Source: Haladaptatus salinisoli
GTDB taxonomy: Archaea > Halobacteriota > Halobacteria > Halobacteriales > Haladaptataceae
Direction: 5' to 3'
Length of the DNA: 64,000 nt
NCBI RefSeq assembly: GCF_020614375.1
Contig: NZ_CP085328.1
Coordinates: 372,001 to 436,000, forward strand
Positions 53,265 through 62,206 of the stretch are shown here, in pieces. Under the pieces are notes generated by a model that searched no databases, was not told where the DNA came from, and saw nothing but the letters and a program-made list of their open reading frames with translations. Positions within the stretch are counted from its first letter, which is position 1. Every line of letters starts with the position of its first letter. Made by a program: the position numbers and the translations under genes.

Positions 53265-53522
53265 CTACCGACGGGTCCGCTCGTGTTTCGGTTCTAAGTT
53301 AAGAAACACGTCGTCCTCCGCACCACACTCCGGACAGGTATGCACGAAGTGGAGGCCGTCCTCATCACGTTTTTCTATGCGCCACTCTGACCGGGCGCGG
53401 GCGACGTTTCCACATTCTGGGCAGCGTTTGGGATGATCTTGGAGGTACGTCTGCATGAAGTCGATGAATGACTGCGTTCCAAGACGGTGGATTGGCATTG
53501 GTCGACCGTACGGGAAGCTCAC
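53265..53522 (-). CDS. small zinc-ribbon (CPxCG) protein
   Basis: The 85-residue protein has two CPxCG knuckles, RCPECGNV and TCPECGAEDD, separated by ~28 residues, forming a zinc ribbon. An internal Met (MPIHRLGTQSFIDFMQTYL) is an alternative start. Such small zinc-finger proteins are abundant in haloarchaea, some with regulatory effects on growth or biofilm. The partner is unknown. Confidence 0.75.
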   Translation of the reverse strand: MSFPYGRPMPIHRLGTQSFIDFMQTYLQDHPKRCPECGNVARARSEWRIEKRDEDGLHFVHTCPECGAEDDVFLNLEPKHERTRR

Positions 53523-53663
53523 ATATCAGCATATTCCACCCGTTAGTTCCTCAACAGTACATACCACAAGATCTGGGCTCTTTTTGATAGTTGATGAGTG
53601 TGCCAGCCAGCAACGGTTACTCGTCTGTTTGTAGATATCGATCCGATTACGGAGATTCAAGGA

Positions 53664-53698
53664 GAAAGCCCCGCCCTTTAGGGCGGAGAGGATGTCAC
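53664..53698. repeat. IS200/IS605 (TnpB-type) right-end hairpin scar
   Basis: CCGCCC (53671-53676) and GGGCGG (53681-53686) form a perfect stem with loop TTTA, followed by AGAGGATGTCAC, the common ending of haloarchaeal TnpB elements. No tnpB sequence was recognised upstream. The TCA of the ending supplies the TGA stop of the CBS-HPF gene on the minus strand. Confidence 0.65.
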
Positions 53699-54903
53699 CC
53701 GCCAAGCCACCAGCCATAGAGCTGTGCCTGCTCGTCAGTGTCCGGATGCTTCTTCGAGTGGCCGTAGGTCTTCCCCTTGAGCAGCTGACGTTCGACCGCG
53801 TTCGCGGCGAGTCGAAGGGCGTGAGAGGCACCGTAGCCCTCCCCATCGGCCGTGAAGTAGCCGCGGTCGGTGACTAGTCGAATCCGTGCCTGCACCAGCG
53901 GTACACCCCGGCTTTGTTCCTTGTGCTCCTGCAGTTCGATGCTGGCCTTGATTACGCTCATCTCACCGTACTTCGCGGTCATGCTCTCGATCAGCGCAGA
54001 GACGTCGTCGTAGTCCATCCCCTCCAGCAGGTCGAGCCCGAACACCTGAACGGCGTTCCGGTCGTCGCGCTCCCAGGTGAGCGCTTCGATGACGTCCGTT
54101 TTCGTGATGATACCGATCGGCTCGTCGGCTTCGTCGGCCGTGACGACGAGTGAGGAGATCCCCCGCTCGAACATCATCTTGACGACCTCGTCGAGCGGTG
54201 CGCTCCGCTCAACCGTTACGACTGCGTCGGACATCAGGTTCCGGATCGGCAGGTCGAGCATTCGATCGGCATCGCCCTCGCGCGCACCGAACCCACCACG
54301 GTTCTGCCCACCGCCACTGCGGCCACCGAAGCCGCTCGACGAACCGCCCTGGCTCTTACTGCCACTCCGCGTCGTGAATTCGATAACGTCATACAGACTC
54401 AGCATTCCCACGAGATCGTCCTCGTCGACGACCGGGAGGTGGGCTATACCGGCTTCTCGAAGCGTATTGAGCGCTTTCCCGATCGTAGTTTCAGGAGTCG
54501 CACTGACCAACTTCGCCGTGTAGGCGTCGTCGACAGTCACTGCGTCGAGAAACGGACGGATGGCCTCGAGGATCATATCGCCGGTCACCACGCCGATGAC
54601 ACGGTCATCGTCTAGTACGGGGAGCGTTTTGGCGTCACTGCCGATCATGAGCCGCGCGACCTCGCGGACGTCCTCGGTGCGGTCGACCGTCGGGACGTGC
54701 TGTACCTGTGAGCCGACCTTCGCAGACGGCTGATTGGACGAGGAAGCCATCTGTCGACGGCTGACGACGCCGCGGTACTCGTCGCCGTCCGTCACAACTA
54801 CCGCATCGAGTTTCTGGTTCTCGAACGCCCCGGCGACCTTCGAGAGCGGTGTGCCGATGTCGAACTCGGTGAACTCCGTCGAGAGAATTTTAGAGATGTC
54901 CAT
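53695..54903 (-). CDS. CBS-domain protein with HPF/RaiA-like C-terminus
   Basis: The 402-residue protein has four CBS repeats (~1-275), the adenosyl-ligand binding modules, with a Gly/Ser-rich insert (QGGSSSGFGGRSGGGQNRGG) after the second. The last ~120 residues (VIKASIELQEHKEQS to LRLAANAVERQLLKG) resemble ribosome hibernation factor domains, as in archaeal CBS-HPF proteins. It may link nucleotide status to ribosome dormancy. It is divergent from the CorC gene. Its stop codon lies in the IS605-like scar. Confidence 0.8.
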   Translation of the reverse strand: MDISKILSTEFTEFDIGTPLSKVAGAFENQKLDAVVVTDGDEYRGVVSRRQMASSSNQPSAKVGSQVQHVPTVDRTEDVREVARLMIGSDAKTLPVLDDDRVIGVVTGDMILEAIRPFLDAVTVDDAYTAKLVSATPETTIGKALNTLREAGIAHLPVVDEDDLVGMLSLYDVIEFTTRSGSKSQGGSSSGFGGRSGGGQNRGGFGAREGDADRMLDLPIRNLMSDAVVTVERSAPLDEVVKMMFERGISSLVVTADEADEPIGIITKTDVIEALTWERDDRNAVQVFGLDLLEGMDYDDVSALIESMTAKYGEMSVIKASIELQEHKEQSRGVPLVQARIRLVTDRGYFTADGEGYGASHALRLAANAVERQLLKGKTYGHSKKHPDTDEQAQLYGWWLGG

Positions 54904-55158
54904 GGGTAACTCTCTAGTGGGAGGGGTGCTGGACGGTTATATCTGTCCTACCCCTGTTCTTGCAGCCGGAGAGATATCGAGTGAGGAAACGTCGACGTGA
55001 TTATGACCGCCAAATCGACGAAATAGAGGTGGAGTTCACCGGCTCTATCGACGATCCACAGCCGTGTTCGTTAGCACGTGACGAGTGCGACCGATCCTCG
55101 ATTGTCTCGCTTGCTCAGTCCCCATCCCTACAAGTCCCCGACCGAATAATGAACGGAT

Positions 55159-56502
55159 ATGGTAGATCTGATTTCCGTGGGTGGATTGCTTCTCGCTTTC
55201 TTCTTGGTCATCATGAACGGGGTGTTCGTGGCGGCGGAATTCGCATTCGTCAAAGTCCGACCAACCCGAGTGAACGCACTCGTCGACCGAGGGAAACCTG
55301 GAGCGAGCCTGGTACAAGATGTCATTGAGAACCTCGACGGCTATCTCGCCGTCAGTCAGCTCGGGATAACGCTCTCCTCGCTCGGCCTCGGGTGGATCGG
55401 CGAACCCGCTGTGGCAACGCTCATCGAACCCGTACTCGGTGAGGTGCTTCCCGCGGGCACGATCCATCTCGTCGCGTTCGCGCTGGGCTTCGGCTTCGTC
55501 ACGTTCCTCCACGTCGTCTTCGGCGAACTCGCCCCGAAGACGTTCGCTATTCAGGAGGCCGAACGGGTGGCGCTCCTCGTTGCGCCGCTCATGAAATTCT
55601 TCTACTATGCGTTTATGCCGGGTATCATCGTCTTCAACGGAACTGCCAACTACTTCACCCGCCTCGTCGGCGTCTCGCCAGCGTCAGAAGGCGAAGAGAC
55701 CCACACCGAGGAAGAGATTCTGATGATCCTCAGCCGCTCAGAAGAGTCCGGACACATCGATCTCGACGAGGTCGAGATGATCGAGAGTGTCTTCGAACTC
55801 GGCGACACGATCGCCCGCGAAATAATGGTTCCCCGTCCCGACGTGGAAACCGTATCCGCCTCGATGGCACTCCCGGAACTCCGATCAGTCACTGCCAGCG
55901 GAACCTACACTCGTTACATCGTGCTCGACGAGGACGGGGAACAGCCGATTGGATTCGTCCACGCAAAGGACATTCTGCAGGCGAGTGAAAACAAGAGTGA
56001 TCACGACAACCCCATCACTGCTCGTGACCTCGCACGAGATGTCATTGTCGTCCCGGAGACGCGACGGATCGACACTATTCTCGCCGAGTTTCAGACGCAC
56101 GGTGGTGGACAGATCGCCGTCGTCATCGACGAATGGGGCGTCTTCGAGGGTATCGTAACCATCGAGGACATCCTCGAGGAAATCGTCGGCGACATTCGAG
56201 ACGAATTTGACACGGCACCGCAGGATCCCACTATCGAGCAACGGGACGACGGAACGTACGTCGTCGACGGCGGCGTTCCAGTTCAAGAAGTGAACGAACG
56301 GCTCGGCACCGAGTTCGAGACAGACGCGGTCGAAACGATCGGCGGATTCGTCTTTAGCCAACTCGGGCGCGAACCTGAAGTCGCCGATCAGATCGAACAG
56401 AATGGATACATCCTTCGCGTCGACGCTATCGACAACGCGCGAATTGAACGGCTCGTAATCCACCCGGGAGAACAGTCTCAAAAGAAAACCACTGACGAAT
56501 AA
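55159..56502 (+). CDS. CNNM/CorC (HlyC) family transporter-like protein
   Basis: The 447-residue protein has an N-terminal DUF21 membrane domain (~1-190, four helices starting LISVGGLLLAFFLVIMNGVFVAAEFAFVK), a CBS pair (~205-330, with VFEGIVTIEDILEEIVGDI), and a C-terminal CorC/HlyC transporter-associated domain (~350-440, DGTYVVDGGVPVQEVNERLG). Relatives move magnesium or respond to it. The domain order and length are normal. It is divergent from the CBS-HPF gene. Confidence 0.92.
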   Translation: MVDLISVGGLLLAFFLVIMNGVFVAAEFAFVKVRPTRVNALVDRGKPGASLVQDVIENLDGYLAVSQLGITLSSLGLGWIGEPAVATLIEPVLGEVLPAGTIHLVAFALGFGFVTFLHVVFGELAPKTFAIQEAERVALLVAPLMKFFYYAFMPGIIVFNGTANYFTRLVGVSPASEGEETHTEEEILMILSRSEESGHIDLDEVEMIESVFELGDTIAREIMVPRPDVETVSASMALPELRSVTASGTYTRYIVLDEDGEQPIGFVHAKDILQASENKSDHDNPITARDLARDVIVVPETRRIDTILAEFQTHGGGQIAVVIDEWGVFEGIVTIEDILEEIVGDIRDEFDTAPQDPTIEQRDDGTYVVDGGVPVQEVNERLGTEFETDAVETIGGFVFSQLGREPEVADQIEQNGYILRVDAIDNARIERLVIHPGEQSQKKTTDE

Positions 56503-56572
56503 CTCGTCCTCAAGCGGTGTGACTATATCGGGCAGAAGAGAGTGGCCCAACTCACGCTAGGCGTACTCACCA

Positions 56573-57115
56573 ATGAGTCTCGAGATAATCGACCGGATGG
56601 TGCTCGAAACCGCGTTTGGACGCATTCTCGGAGGAACTGAACGCGCAGTCTCGGAAGGGGTTGGAATCGTGGCGAAGTGGTTCGTCTATCGCTAGCGATC
56701 CTAGCCGCGGCAAATCTCCTCGTGATCCCGTTGTTGTCAGAGTGGATCTCGATGGCCGTATCCTATCTACTGGCGTTCGTCGCCGGACTGTTGTGATTGT
56801 TCTCGGTTTCGTCGTCGCGGACTTCATCGGTGATGCGATCATGCGGACCCAGGCGTCCACCCAAACGGCGTATACGTCTTGGTTCATCGCTGGGTCATGG
56901 ATATTCATCTACTTCACGGTGATTGTCATCGGACCGGACACGATGGGTGTTGACGTCGGCATCCTGTTCGTCTTCTTCGAGGTGGTCGCGTGGGGACTCG
57001 CTGCGGCTGTCGCGATCGGCGTCGGCATCGCCGTGAGCTGGGACGGCCACACCTCCGTTCAGGAAAATATCGACCGCTGGATGGGGCGCGCGTCCGCCGG
57101 GACACCGTCGCCAGC
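56573..57115 (+). pseudogene. MscS-type TM-helix membrane protein relic
   Basis: Coding pieces of a haloarchaeal membrane protein with TM-helix repeats lie in three frames. MSLEIIDRMVLETAFGRILG runs into a TAG near 56693; LAILAAANLLVIPLLSEWIS continues in another frame; VIVLGFVVADFIGDAIMRTQ to VQENIDRWMGRAS continues in a third. At least two frameshifts make it nonfunctional. It joins the next relic near 57120. Confidence 0.65.
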
Positions 57116-57137
57116 CTGCTTGCCCACGCTGACGCTG

Positions 57138-57342
57138 ACCAGTATGGATTCAAACCGAAGGTACCACGAGTTCGGAACGTTCAGTCAGAATCGGCTGCGT
57201 ATATCATCCGCGGATTACCACGGACTCCGTCCCCCTTGGAGGAGCCGATCGCGACGACGAAACCGAAGAGCGACTCAACGCAGCGCTCTGGAGATATTGC
57301 AAGCGCGTGGTCACTCTAATTGAAGACAAACCCAACGAGTAG
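57138..57342 (+). pseudogene. relic of the gene family at 61630
   Basis: GCVYHPRITTDSV and DDETEERLNAALWRYCKRVV match the C-terminal half of the intact protein at 61630-62058 (VCVYHPQITTDSV, DDETEERLNAALWQYSERVA). The upstream part, from about DQYGF, is frameshifted. The frame ends at a TAG at 57340-57342. It is a 5'-truncated and broken copy. Confidence 0.65.
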
Positions 57343-57497
57343 TCCGCCACCGACAAGGATAATTTCTGGGTTATCATCAGCCTCATATTATATTCACAAT
57401 GCCAGTCGTGGACTACGGGGAATGAGTAGAAGTCGTCGTACATTTGGACGCAGCTCATTATTCAAGGGGTAAAAATGGATGACGGAGACGGTTGCAA

Positions 57498-58534
57498 TTA
57501 GTCGGCGATCGGTTGCGTGTTCTCCTGGGCGAACAGGTCGAGTATGATTTTTCGGCCAGTAATCATCGGTCGGAGCGGGGCAATCAATGCGGCGACCATT
57601 GTGGTGGGCATTTTCGGAGGACTTGTCGTGTTTGGAGCGATTGGCCTGTTCATCGGCCCCGTAGTCCTCGGGGGAGCGAGGTAGATGTCGAAGACGCTAA
57701 TTATCGAACCATACACCAGTATCGCGCTCGCTGCCACGGGCCGTCCGACCAGAAGGAGATAGACCGAAACTGGCACCCAGACACCGAACGCGCCGATTAG
57801 CGGGAGCAGCGTGAGGATGAAGGTCGCGACGGTCAGGAAGACGATCCTGGACATACCAACGAGTGCTAGTCCGATTCCCAACAGCACGGCTTGGATGACC
57901 GCGACAGCGACGTTACCCACGACGGAGGCCCACATGAGGTGGTCGAGTTCTACGAACAGTTCTCGCTGTACACGATCGCCGACGGGGACGACCGATTCCA
58001 GCCACGCGACGAACCGTTCGCCGTCGCGTAACAGTGCGAAGAGGACGAAGCCTGTCACGGTGAGCCCAATCAGCACGCCCGGGAGGCCGCCGATGACGGC
58101 GAGTATGCCAGTGGCGAGTCGCTGCACGGTCTGCGCTATCGGCTCTTGATAGGTCGCGTACAACAGGTCGAGGTCGACGACGAATCCGATGGTTTCGAGT
58201 CGGTCCTGGATACGGTCCGGGCTGAATGCTCCCTCCTGGATTGCGGTGAGGAGCGCTAGGTCCTGCTGAAATGCGATAGCGAGGACGTATGCGACCGGAA
58301 TGAAAAAAAGACTATCGACATCGCGATAGTGGCGACCGCTGCCGTCGCCGAGCTCAGCCATTACTCGAGTCTCCGTTGTACGAGTGCGAGAACGTATGCG
58401 AGCACGATCGCGAGCAAGACGTATTGCAAGTATGTGAAGACGAGCAGTACGGCGAGCATCGTGCTTACCACTGCAAAGATCGTCAGTGCATTCCTGTCCG
58501 AAGACTGCTATGGCGGCCCGCTCTTCTTAGTCAT
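57498..58534 (-). pseudogene. AI-2E family transporter pseudogene with internal inversion
   Basis: From an ATG at 58534 the minus strand reads MTKKSGPP, then TAG, then continues in frame (ALTIFAVVSTMLAVLLVFTY) to a TAA after QRRLE. One extra T in a T-run near 58308 shifts the frame. Next comes a long intact part (IPVAYVLAIAFQQDLALLTA onward) to SVFDIYL, followed by 129 bp lying in reverse orientation and the normal ending LDLFAQENTQPIAD. It carries two nonsense codons, one frameshift and one inversion. It is a distinct family member from 50964-52235. Confidence 0.8.
57551..57679. other. exact 129-bp inverted segment inside the AI-2E pseudogene
   Basis: Here the plus strand encodes the missing part of the protein: RPVIIGRSGAINAATIVVGI then FGGLVVFGAIGLFIGPVVLG. 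Flipping 57551-57679 restores one continuous frame: YL joins RPVII through CTT, and GGA joins KIILD through AAA. Only TCG/CGA is shared at the ends, so no long inverted repeats drive it. Confidence 0.75.
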
Positions 58535-58863
58535 ATACTCCCTTTAAAGAGCATTTCTTATGATTCTCATACCCGTGTCCCCGCTGTTTCTGCACGTGAG
58601 GGGGCTAGGCCGATTTCTCGATGACGGATCTGAGATTTCCGGATGGACATGCCCAGATTCGAATTGCTAAGTAAATGATGCGAACGACGTAGTGAATAGA
58701 GAGCATGGATTCAGTGTTTTGGCTTCGATTGTTTCAAGCCATTTGATCGATCTGTGAATACCTATACGGTTCGGTGAACCTCTTCACTTGTTGAAAATAT
58801 AATCATATTTGATAGGGAATGGGTTTGGAACTAGAGCTAATTATCCTCAATCACACCCGTCTC
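58535..58863. other. intergenic region with repeat motif
   Basis: No gene was recognised in these ~330 bases. They contain the 21-bp motif at 58694-58714 and an AT-rich stretch near 58790-58810. Confidence 0.4.
58694..58714 (+). repeat. copy of a 21-bp motif shared with 47091
   Basis: GAATAGAGAGCATGGATTCAG matches the minus strand of 47091-47111 at 19 of 21 positions, and its first 11 bases match 46177-46187. It is probably the scar or end of an insertion sequence. Confidence 0.55.
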
Positions 58864-59271
58864 TCACTCGTGGACGTCATACAGTTCGACCAGCGTCAGG
58901 AGATCTCGTTCCAGTTCACCGCCAACGAACTGGACGTGACCCGTTTCAGCCTCGTAGTCGATTATTCGAGTCTCCTCCAGTTTTGGGAGATGGGTATGGT
59001 GAAGTGCGATCCGGACGCGTTGTCGTTGTTCGTCGGACACCCGTTCCGCATCTTCGTCTCGAACCCGGTCTGCAACGCGATCTACGAGCGCATCGTATGC
59101 CAGTGTTTTGTCGGATGCATTGTTCACTGCGTTGAGGATGGCGCGTCGATGTTCGTTCGCTACTACCGACAGAATCGTATCGGGGGAGATCGGTCTCTCA
59201 CGCCCCGAAGAATTGGAATCCTCATCAATTGACTGGATATCACGTGTCCCCAGCTCTCGACTCTCATCCAT
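58864..59271 (-). CDS. DUF7344 family winged-helix regulator
   Basis: I start at 59271 (MDESRELGTRDIQSIDEDSN). The 135-residue protein has the DUF7344 winged-helix core: LSVVANEHRRAILNAVNNAS, VDRVADRVRDEDAERVSDEQ, ALHHTHLPKLEETRIIDYEA. Such proteins are small haloarchaeal DNA-binding regulators with unknown signals. It lies 58 bases from the end of the Bat-type HTH gene on the same strand and may be co-transcribed. Confidence 0.82.
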   Translation of the reverse strand: MDESRELGTRDIQSIDEDSNSSGRERPISPDTILSVVANEHRRAILNAVNNASDKTLAYDALVDRVADRVRDEDAERVSDEQRQRVRIALHHTHLPKLEETRIIDYEAETGHVQFVGGELERDLLTLVELYDVHE

Positions 59272-59329
59272 ACTCACATAGCGTAGGCCCAACTGCCTGG
59301 TTTTGTCCCATGGTGTATCATGGAAACAG

Positions 59330-59995
59330 TCAATCCACTTTCGCCGCTGACTCGGGCGTGAGAAGCGCGTGCCTCCCGAACGCACTGATGGCACGACGCA
59401 GTCGCTCCGTCACTGCCTGGTCGGAAATCCCGAGCTCGTCGGCTAACTCCGCGGTCGTACAGCCGCGTGGAATGTCGTAGTATCCCATTCGAACGGCGAG
59501 CGTGAGCGCTTCTCGTTGAGGCTCACTCAAGCCGTACCACGGACCGGCCTCGGGGTTCGTCGGATTGAATACACGGGTTAGCTCCAGGGAGATGTGCGCG
59601 TCCTCACAACAGTCCTGGCACTGACTCAATGCCTCGCGGTCAGGGAATCGCATCTCGAAATTCCACCCTTCCGGTGATCCAGTAGCACTCAGTATTTGCC
59701 CGTCGTGTTCCAAGATGCACTGAAAAAGGTGGTCCTGGCTCGCATCCCAGTCGATCTTGAACAGCGTCCGATCTTCGAACACGTCCACCTCCGTGACGCT
59801 GTTGACAGTTGGATAGCGTTCGACAGTCTCGAGAAAGCCGTTTTCGACCGGTTCGTAGACCCAGAAGAGCGGGACGGTCACGTTCCCACTTGGAACGAGC
59901 GTTTCGAGTTCGATGGCCGACGCTTGCTCTAAACTGAGGATTTGTCCGAGTTCGAAATTGTCGGATGGGATGCGAATCTCCGTAATCACACTCAT
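59330..59995 (-). CDS. Bat-type HTH_10 transcriptional regulator (1)
   Basis: The start at 59995 (MSVITEIRIPSDNFELGQIL) is preferred; the frame stays open upstream without family similarity. The 221-residue protein has the bacterioopsin-activator GAF-like N-terminal half and a C-terminal HTH_10 (LSEPQREALTLAVRMGYYDI, then TTAELADELGISDQAVTERL). A CQDCCED segment is notable in the middle. Relatives activate gene sets in response to oxygen, light or redox. It is divergent from a similar gene at 60187. Confidence 0.88.
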   Translation of the reverse strand: MSVITEIRIPSDNFELGQILSLEQASAIELETLVPSGNVTVPLFWVYEPVENGFLETVERYPTVNSVTEVDVFEDRTLFKIDWDASQDHLFQCILEHDGQILSATGSPEGWNFEMRFPDREALSQCQDCCEDAHISLELTRVFNPTNPEAGPWYGLSEPQREALTLAVRMGYYDIPRGCTTAELADELGISDQAVTERLRRAISAFGRHALLTPESAAKVD

Positions 59996-60186
59996 GCTCG
60001 CTTGTGAGACTAGATTGCTCGGTCGTACAAAAGGAGACGACATGGTGTGCCATGGTTGCCTGGATACCAAACGTACTCCTCGCTCACAGCGCACATTATC
60101 CCGGCCATCAACGGTGCGTTGGCTCGTCTCGAAGCCATGGTACACCACCCATGACGGTTATTCGTCTACTAGACGAAGGCTTCCGT

Positions 60187-60831
60187 ATGGCGACTGTGAT
60201 GGAGTTTACGAGTCCGGCAGCGGAGTTTCCGCTTGGAAGTGTGTTCGAGAACTTGCCGAGTGTGACGGTCGAACTGGAGCGACTGATTCCACACGAGACG
60301 CTGATTATTCCGTATTTCTGGGTCCGCGGTGCAGAAGCGGATGACATCGAAGCGTCGTTCGAGTCACATTCCGGCGTGAGCAACATCCGACTAGTCGATA
60401 GCGTCGAAGACGAGTATCTCATGTGTGCCGAGTGGGAGTCAGAGTACTTCGGTATCCTGAGTGCGCTTGCCAAGGCCAACGTCGTCGTGCTCTCCGGAAT
60501 CGGTACGAAAGATGAGTGGCGATTCGAGGTGCGCGCCGAGAGTCAAGAGGCAATCGCCGAGTTTCGAGATTACTGCCAGGAAAACGACATCCCAATAGCG
60601 ATCACAGCCCTCCACGCCATGCTTCCGATTCAGGGAGAGGGCTACGAATTGACCGAGACCCAACGCGAGGCACTCGTGTTAGCCTACGAACGGGGCTACT
60701 TCGACACCCCACGCGAGGCGTCGCTCGAAGAGATCGCTGACGAGCTCGGCATCACCCAGCAGTCACTGTCGTCACGCCTTCGACGTGGGCATCGACGGCT
60801 CATTGGAGCGACGCTCATCAGTTCGTCGTGA
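60187..60831 (+). CDS. Bat-type HTH_10 transcriptional regulator (2)
   Basis: The start at 60187 (MATVMEFTSPAAEFPLGSVF) is chosen; ATG at 60199 is also possible. The 214-residue protein has the same two-part layout as its neighbour: an N-terminal sensor-like half and the C-terminal HTH_10 (LTETQREALVLAYERGYFDT, then SLEEIADELGITQQSLSSRL). The ~190-base divergent region contains CATGG-TGTG-CCATG at about 60042-60055, a small dyad that might be a shared operator. Confidence 0.88.
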   Translation: MATVMEFTSPAAEFPLGSVFENLPSVTVELERLIPHETLIIPYFWVRGAEADDIEASFESHSGVSNIRLVDSVEDEYLMCAEWESEYFGILSALAKANVVVLSGIGTKDEWRFEVRAESQEAIAEFRDYCQENDIPIAITALHAMLPIQGEGYELTETQREALVLAYERGYFDTPREASLEEIADELGITQQSLSSRLRRGHRRLIGATLISSS

Positions 60832-60915
60832 TCGTTCGGATAGACACCCTGTCTTAAACCCTCTGTATAATCAGCTCCCTTGTTGAACCGACTCAGACGG
60901 CTAGAATCCGTAGAA

Positions 60916-61266
60916 ATGGACACGAAGATATCTGGGGTTGGAGTCGAAGCGGTCGAGTACGCTCAGGACTCTAGGACTGTTCGCACCCAGTTCGATCAAG
61001 AGAAGGCACCTGCGAGCATCGCTGTTATCGCAACGCTGGCGGATGTAATGGACACTAATCCGGGTGAACTGGACCCGCTTTATTTCACTGTTGACCCCGA
61101 CGCGTTAGATGCGCTCGTCCGGGTTCGCAACGGGACGAACGGAGATATCCACGTTGCATTCACGCACGAGGGCCACGCGATAACCGTACACAGCTATGGT
61201 GTGGTCGTCATCACACCAGAACACGAACTCACAGCGCAAAAATACGAAAGGGGCGAGGGAAAATGA
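60916..61266 (+). CDS. HalOD1 domain protein
   Basis: The 116-residue protein begins MDTKISGVGVEAVEYAQD and contains the haloarchaeal output domain 1 block: SIAVIATLADVMDTNPGELD, then LYFTVDPDALDALVRVRNG and VAFTHEGHAITVHSYGVVVI. HalOD1 is a proposed signal-output module; its target is unknown. Its stop overlaps the start of the next small gene (ATGA), a common pairing. The frame is open a few codons further upstream. Confidence 0.82.
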   Translation: MDTKISGVGVEAVEYAQDSRTVRTQFDQEKAPASIAVIATLADVMDTNPGELDPLYFTVDPDALDALVRVRNGTNGDIHVAFTHEGHAITVHSYGVVVITPEHELTAQKYERGEGK

Positions 61267-61448
61267 CGTCTGAGGAGACACCACTCACGTCGAAGGAGGG
61301 ATTGAACGCGGAGCTGAAAGCACTCCTTCGCAGGGCCTACGAAAGTGGAATTGATGTGGAAGGTGGATTCGAATGCCGAAACGGGGTCGAACATCCTGAC
61401 TGGGACGTGATCGTCACAGAAGTCGAAAAGAACGAGCAATCAGAGTGA
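61263..61448 (+). CDS. small haloarchaeal protein paired with HalOD1
   Basis: The 61-residue acidic protein ends with GFECRNGVEHPDWDVIVTEV, a conserved signature of small haloarchaeal proteins often found next to HalOD1 genes. The coupling (ATGA overlap) suggests they work together. The function is unknown; one Cys is present. Confidence 0.72.
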   Translation: MTSEETPLTSKEGLNAELKALLRRAYESGIDVEGGFECRNGVEHPDWDVIVTEVEKNEQSE

Positions 61449-61629
61449 CCGACTACAAGGGTGGCTGGATTGGTAGCAGTTGACATCCCTCACTCACGGA
61501 TAACCCTTCCGAGGGTCGTGGTACCGTGACCCTGTATCGTCAACTGGAGCAAATGCATGCCATAAGCTGTTGATGCTGAACTCTGTGCGTAGTACGAACG
61601 TTGATTGGCCTTGCCATCCTACTAGGCGC

Positions 61630-62058
61630 ATGGCCGAGTTTCCAGACGAGCGACAGCTCGTACTACGAGCGCGATCCCGCTTGGAACAATGGACGAATAG
61701 TGCCCGGACGACGGCATACGCTGAACTGTTCGACGGTGACGAGCCGATCCTCACCGCGGACGAACTCCGGCTCCTCGATGCCCTCGATTCTGAACTGGAA
61801 CGACAGGGCGGCGATGGTGTCTGGGGGACCGACCAATACGGGATCCATACGGCGGGGACTTCAAGTTCGGATACTTCACTCGGAGTGGTCTGCGTCTATC
61901 ACCCACAGATCACCACAGACTCCGTCCTTCGTGGAGCAGACGAACTCGACGACGAGACCGAAGAACGGCTCAACGCCGCACTCTGGCAATACAGCGAACG
62001 TGTCGCAACGCTCATCGAAGCAAAACTCGACGAGTTCGTCCGCCGGACGCAGGGCTAG
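61630..62058 (+). CDS. conserved haloarchaeal protein of unknown function
   Basis: The 142-residue acidic protein starts MAEFPDERQLVLRARSRLEQ and has conserved-looking blocks DGDEPILTADELRLLDALDS, GDGVWGTDQYGIHTAGTSSS and TEERLNAALWQYSERVATLI. I recognise it as a haloarchaea-only family without an assigned role. A broken copy of its second half lies at 57138-57342. It is followed by a truncated DUF5789 gene. Confidence 0.7.
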   Translation: MAEFPDERQLVLRARSRLEQWTNSARTTAYAELFDGDEPILTADELRLLDALDSELERQGGDGVWGTDQYGIHTAGTSSSDTSLGVVCVYHPQITTDSVLRGADELDDETEERLNAALWQYSERVATLIEAKLDEFVRRTQG

Positions 62059-62206
62059 CCGCGCATTCTCGTGGTTCGTCAACCGTGGATTGGACCGGGT
62101 GATCGGCGACTTCGTCGCCGAACTCACGTGTCGAGGTCTGTCTATTGCATTCAGGACACCCGTCACCGGCCATAGGACTATCCGACTAGAGCACCAAAAG
62201 TACGAG

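Noticed and set aside
57498-58361. 287-residue frame taken as an intact AI-2E transporter
   Set aside because: Its first ~20 and ~50 later residues are out-of-frame or antisense translation; stops, a frameshift and the inversion show it is a pseudogene.
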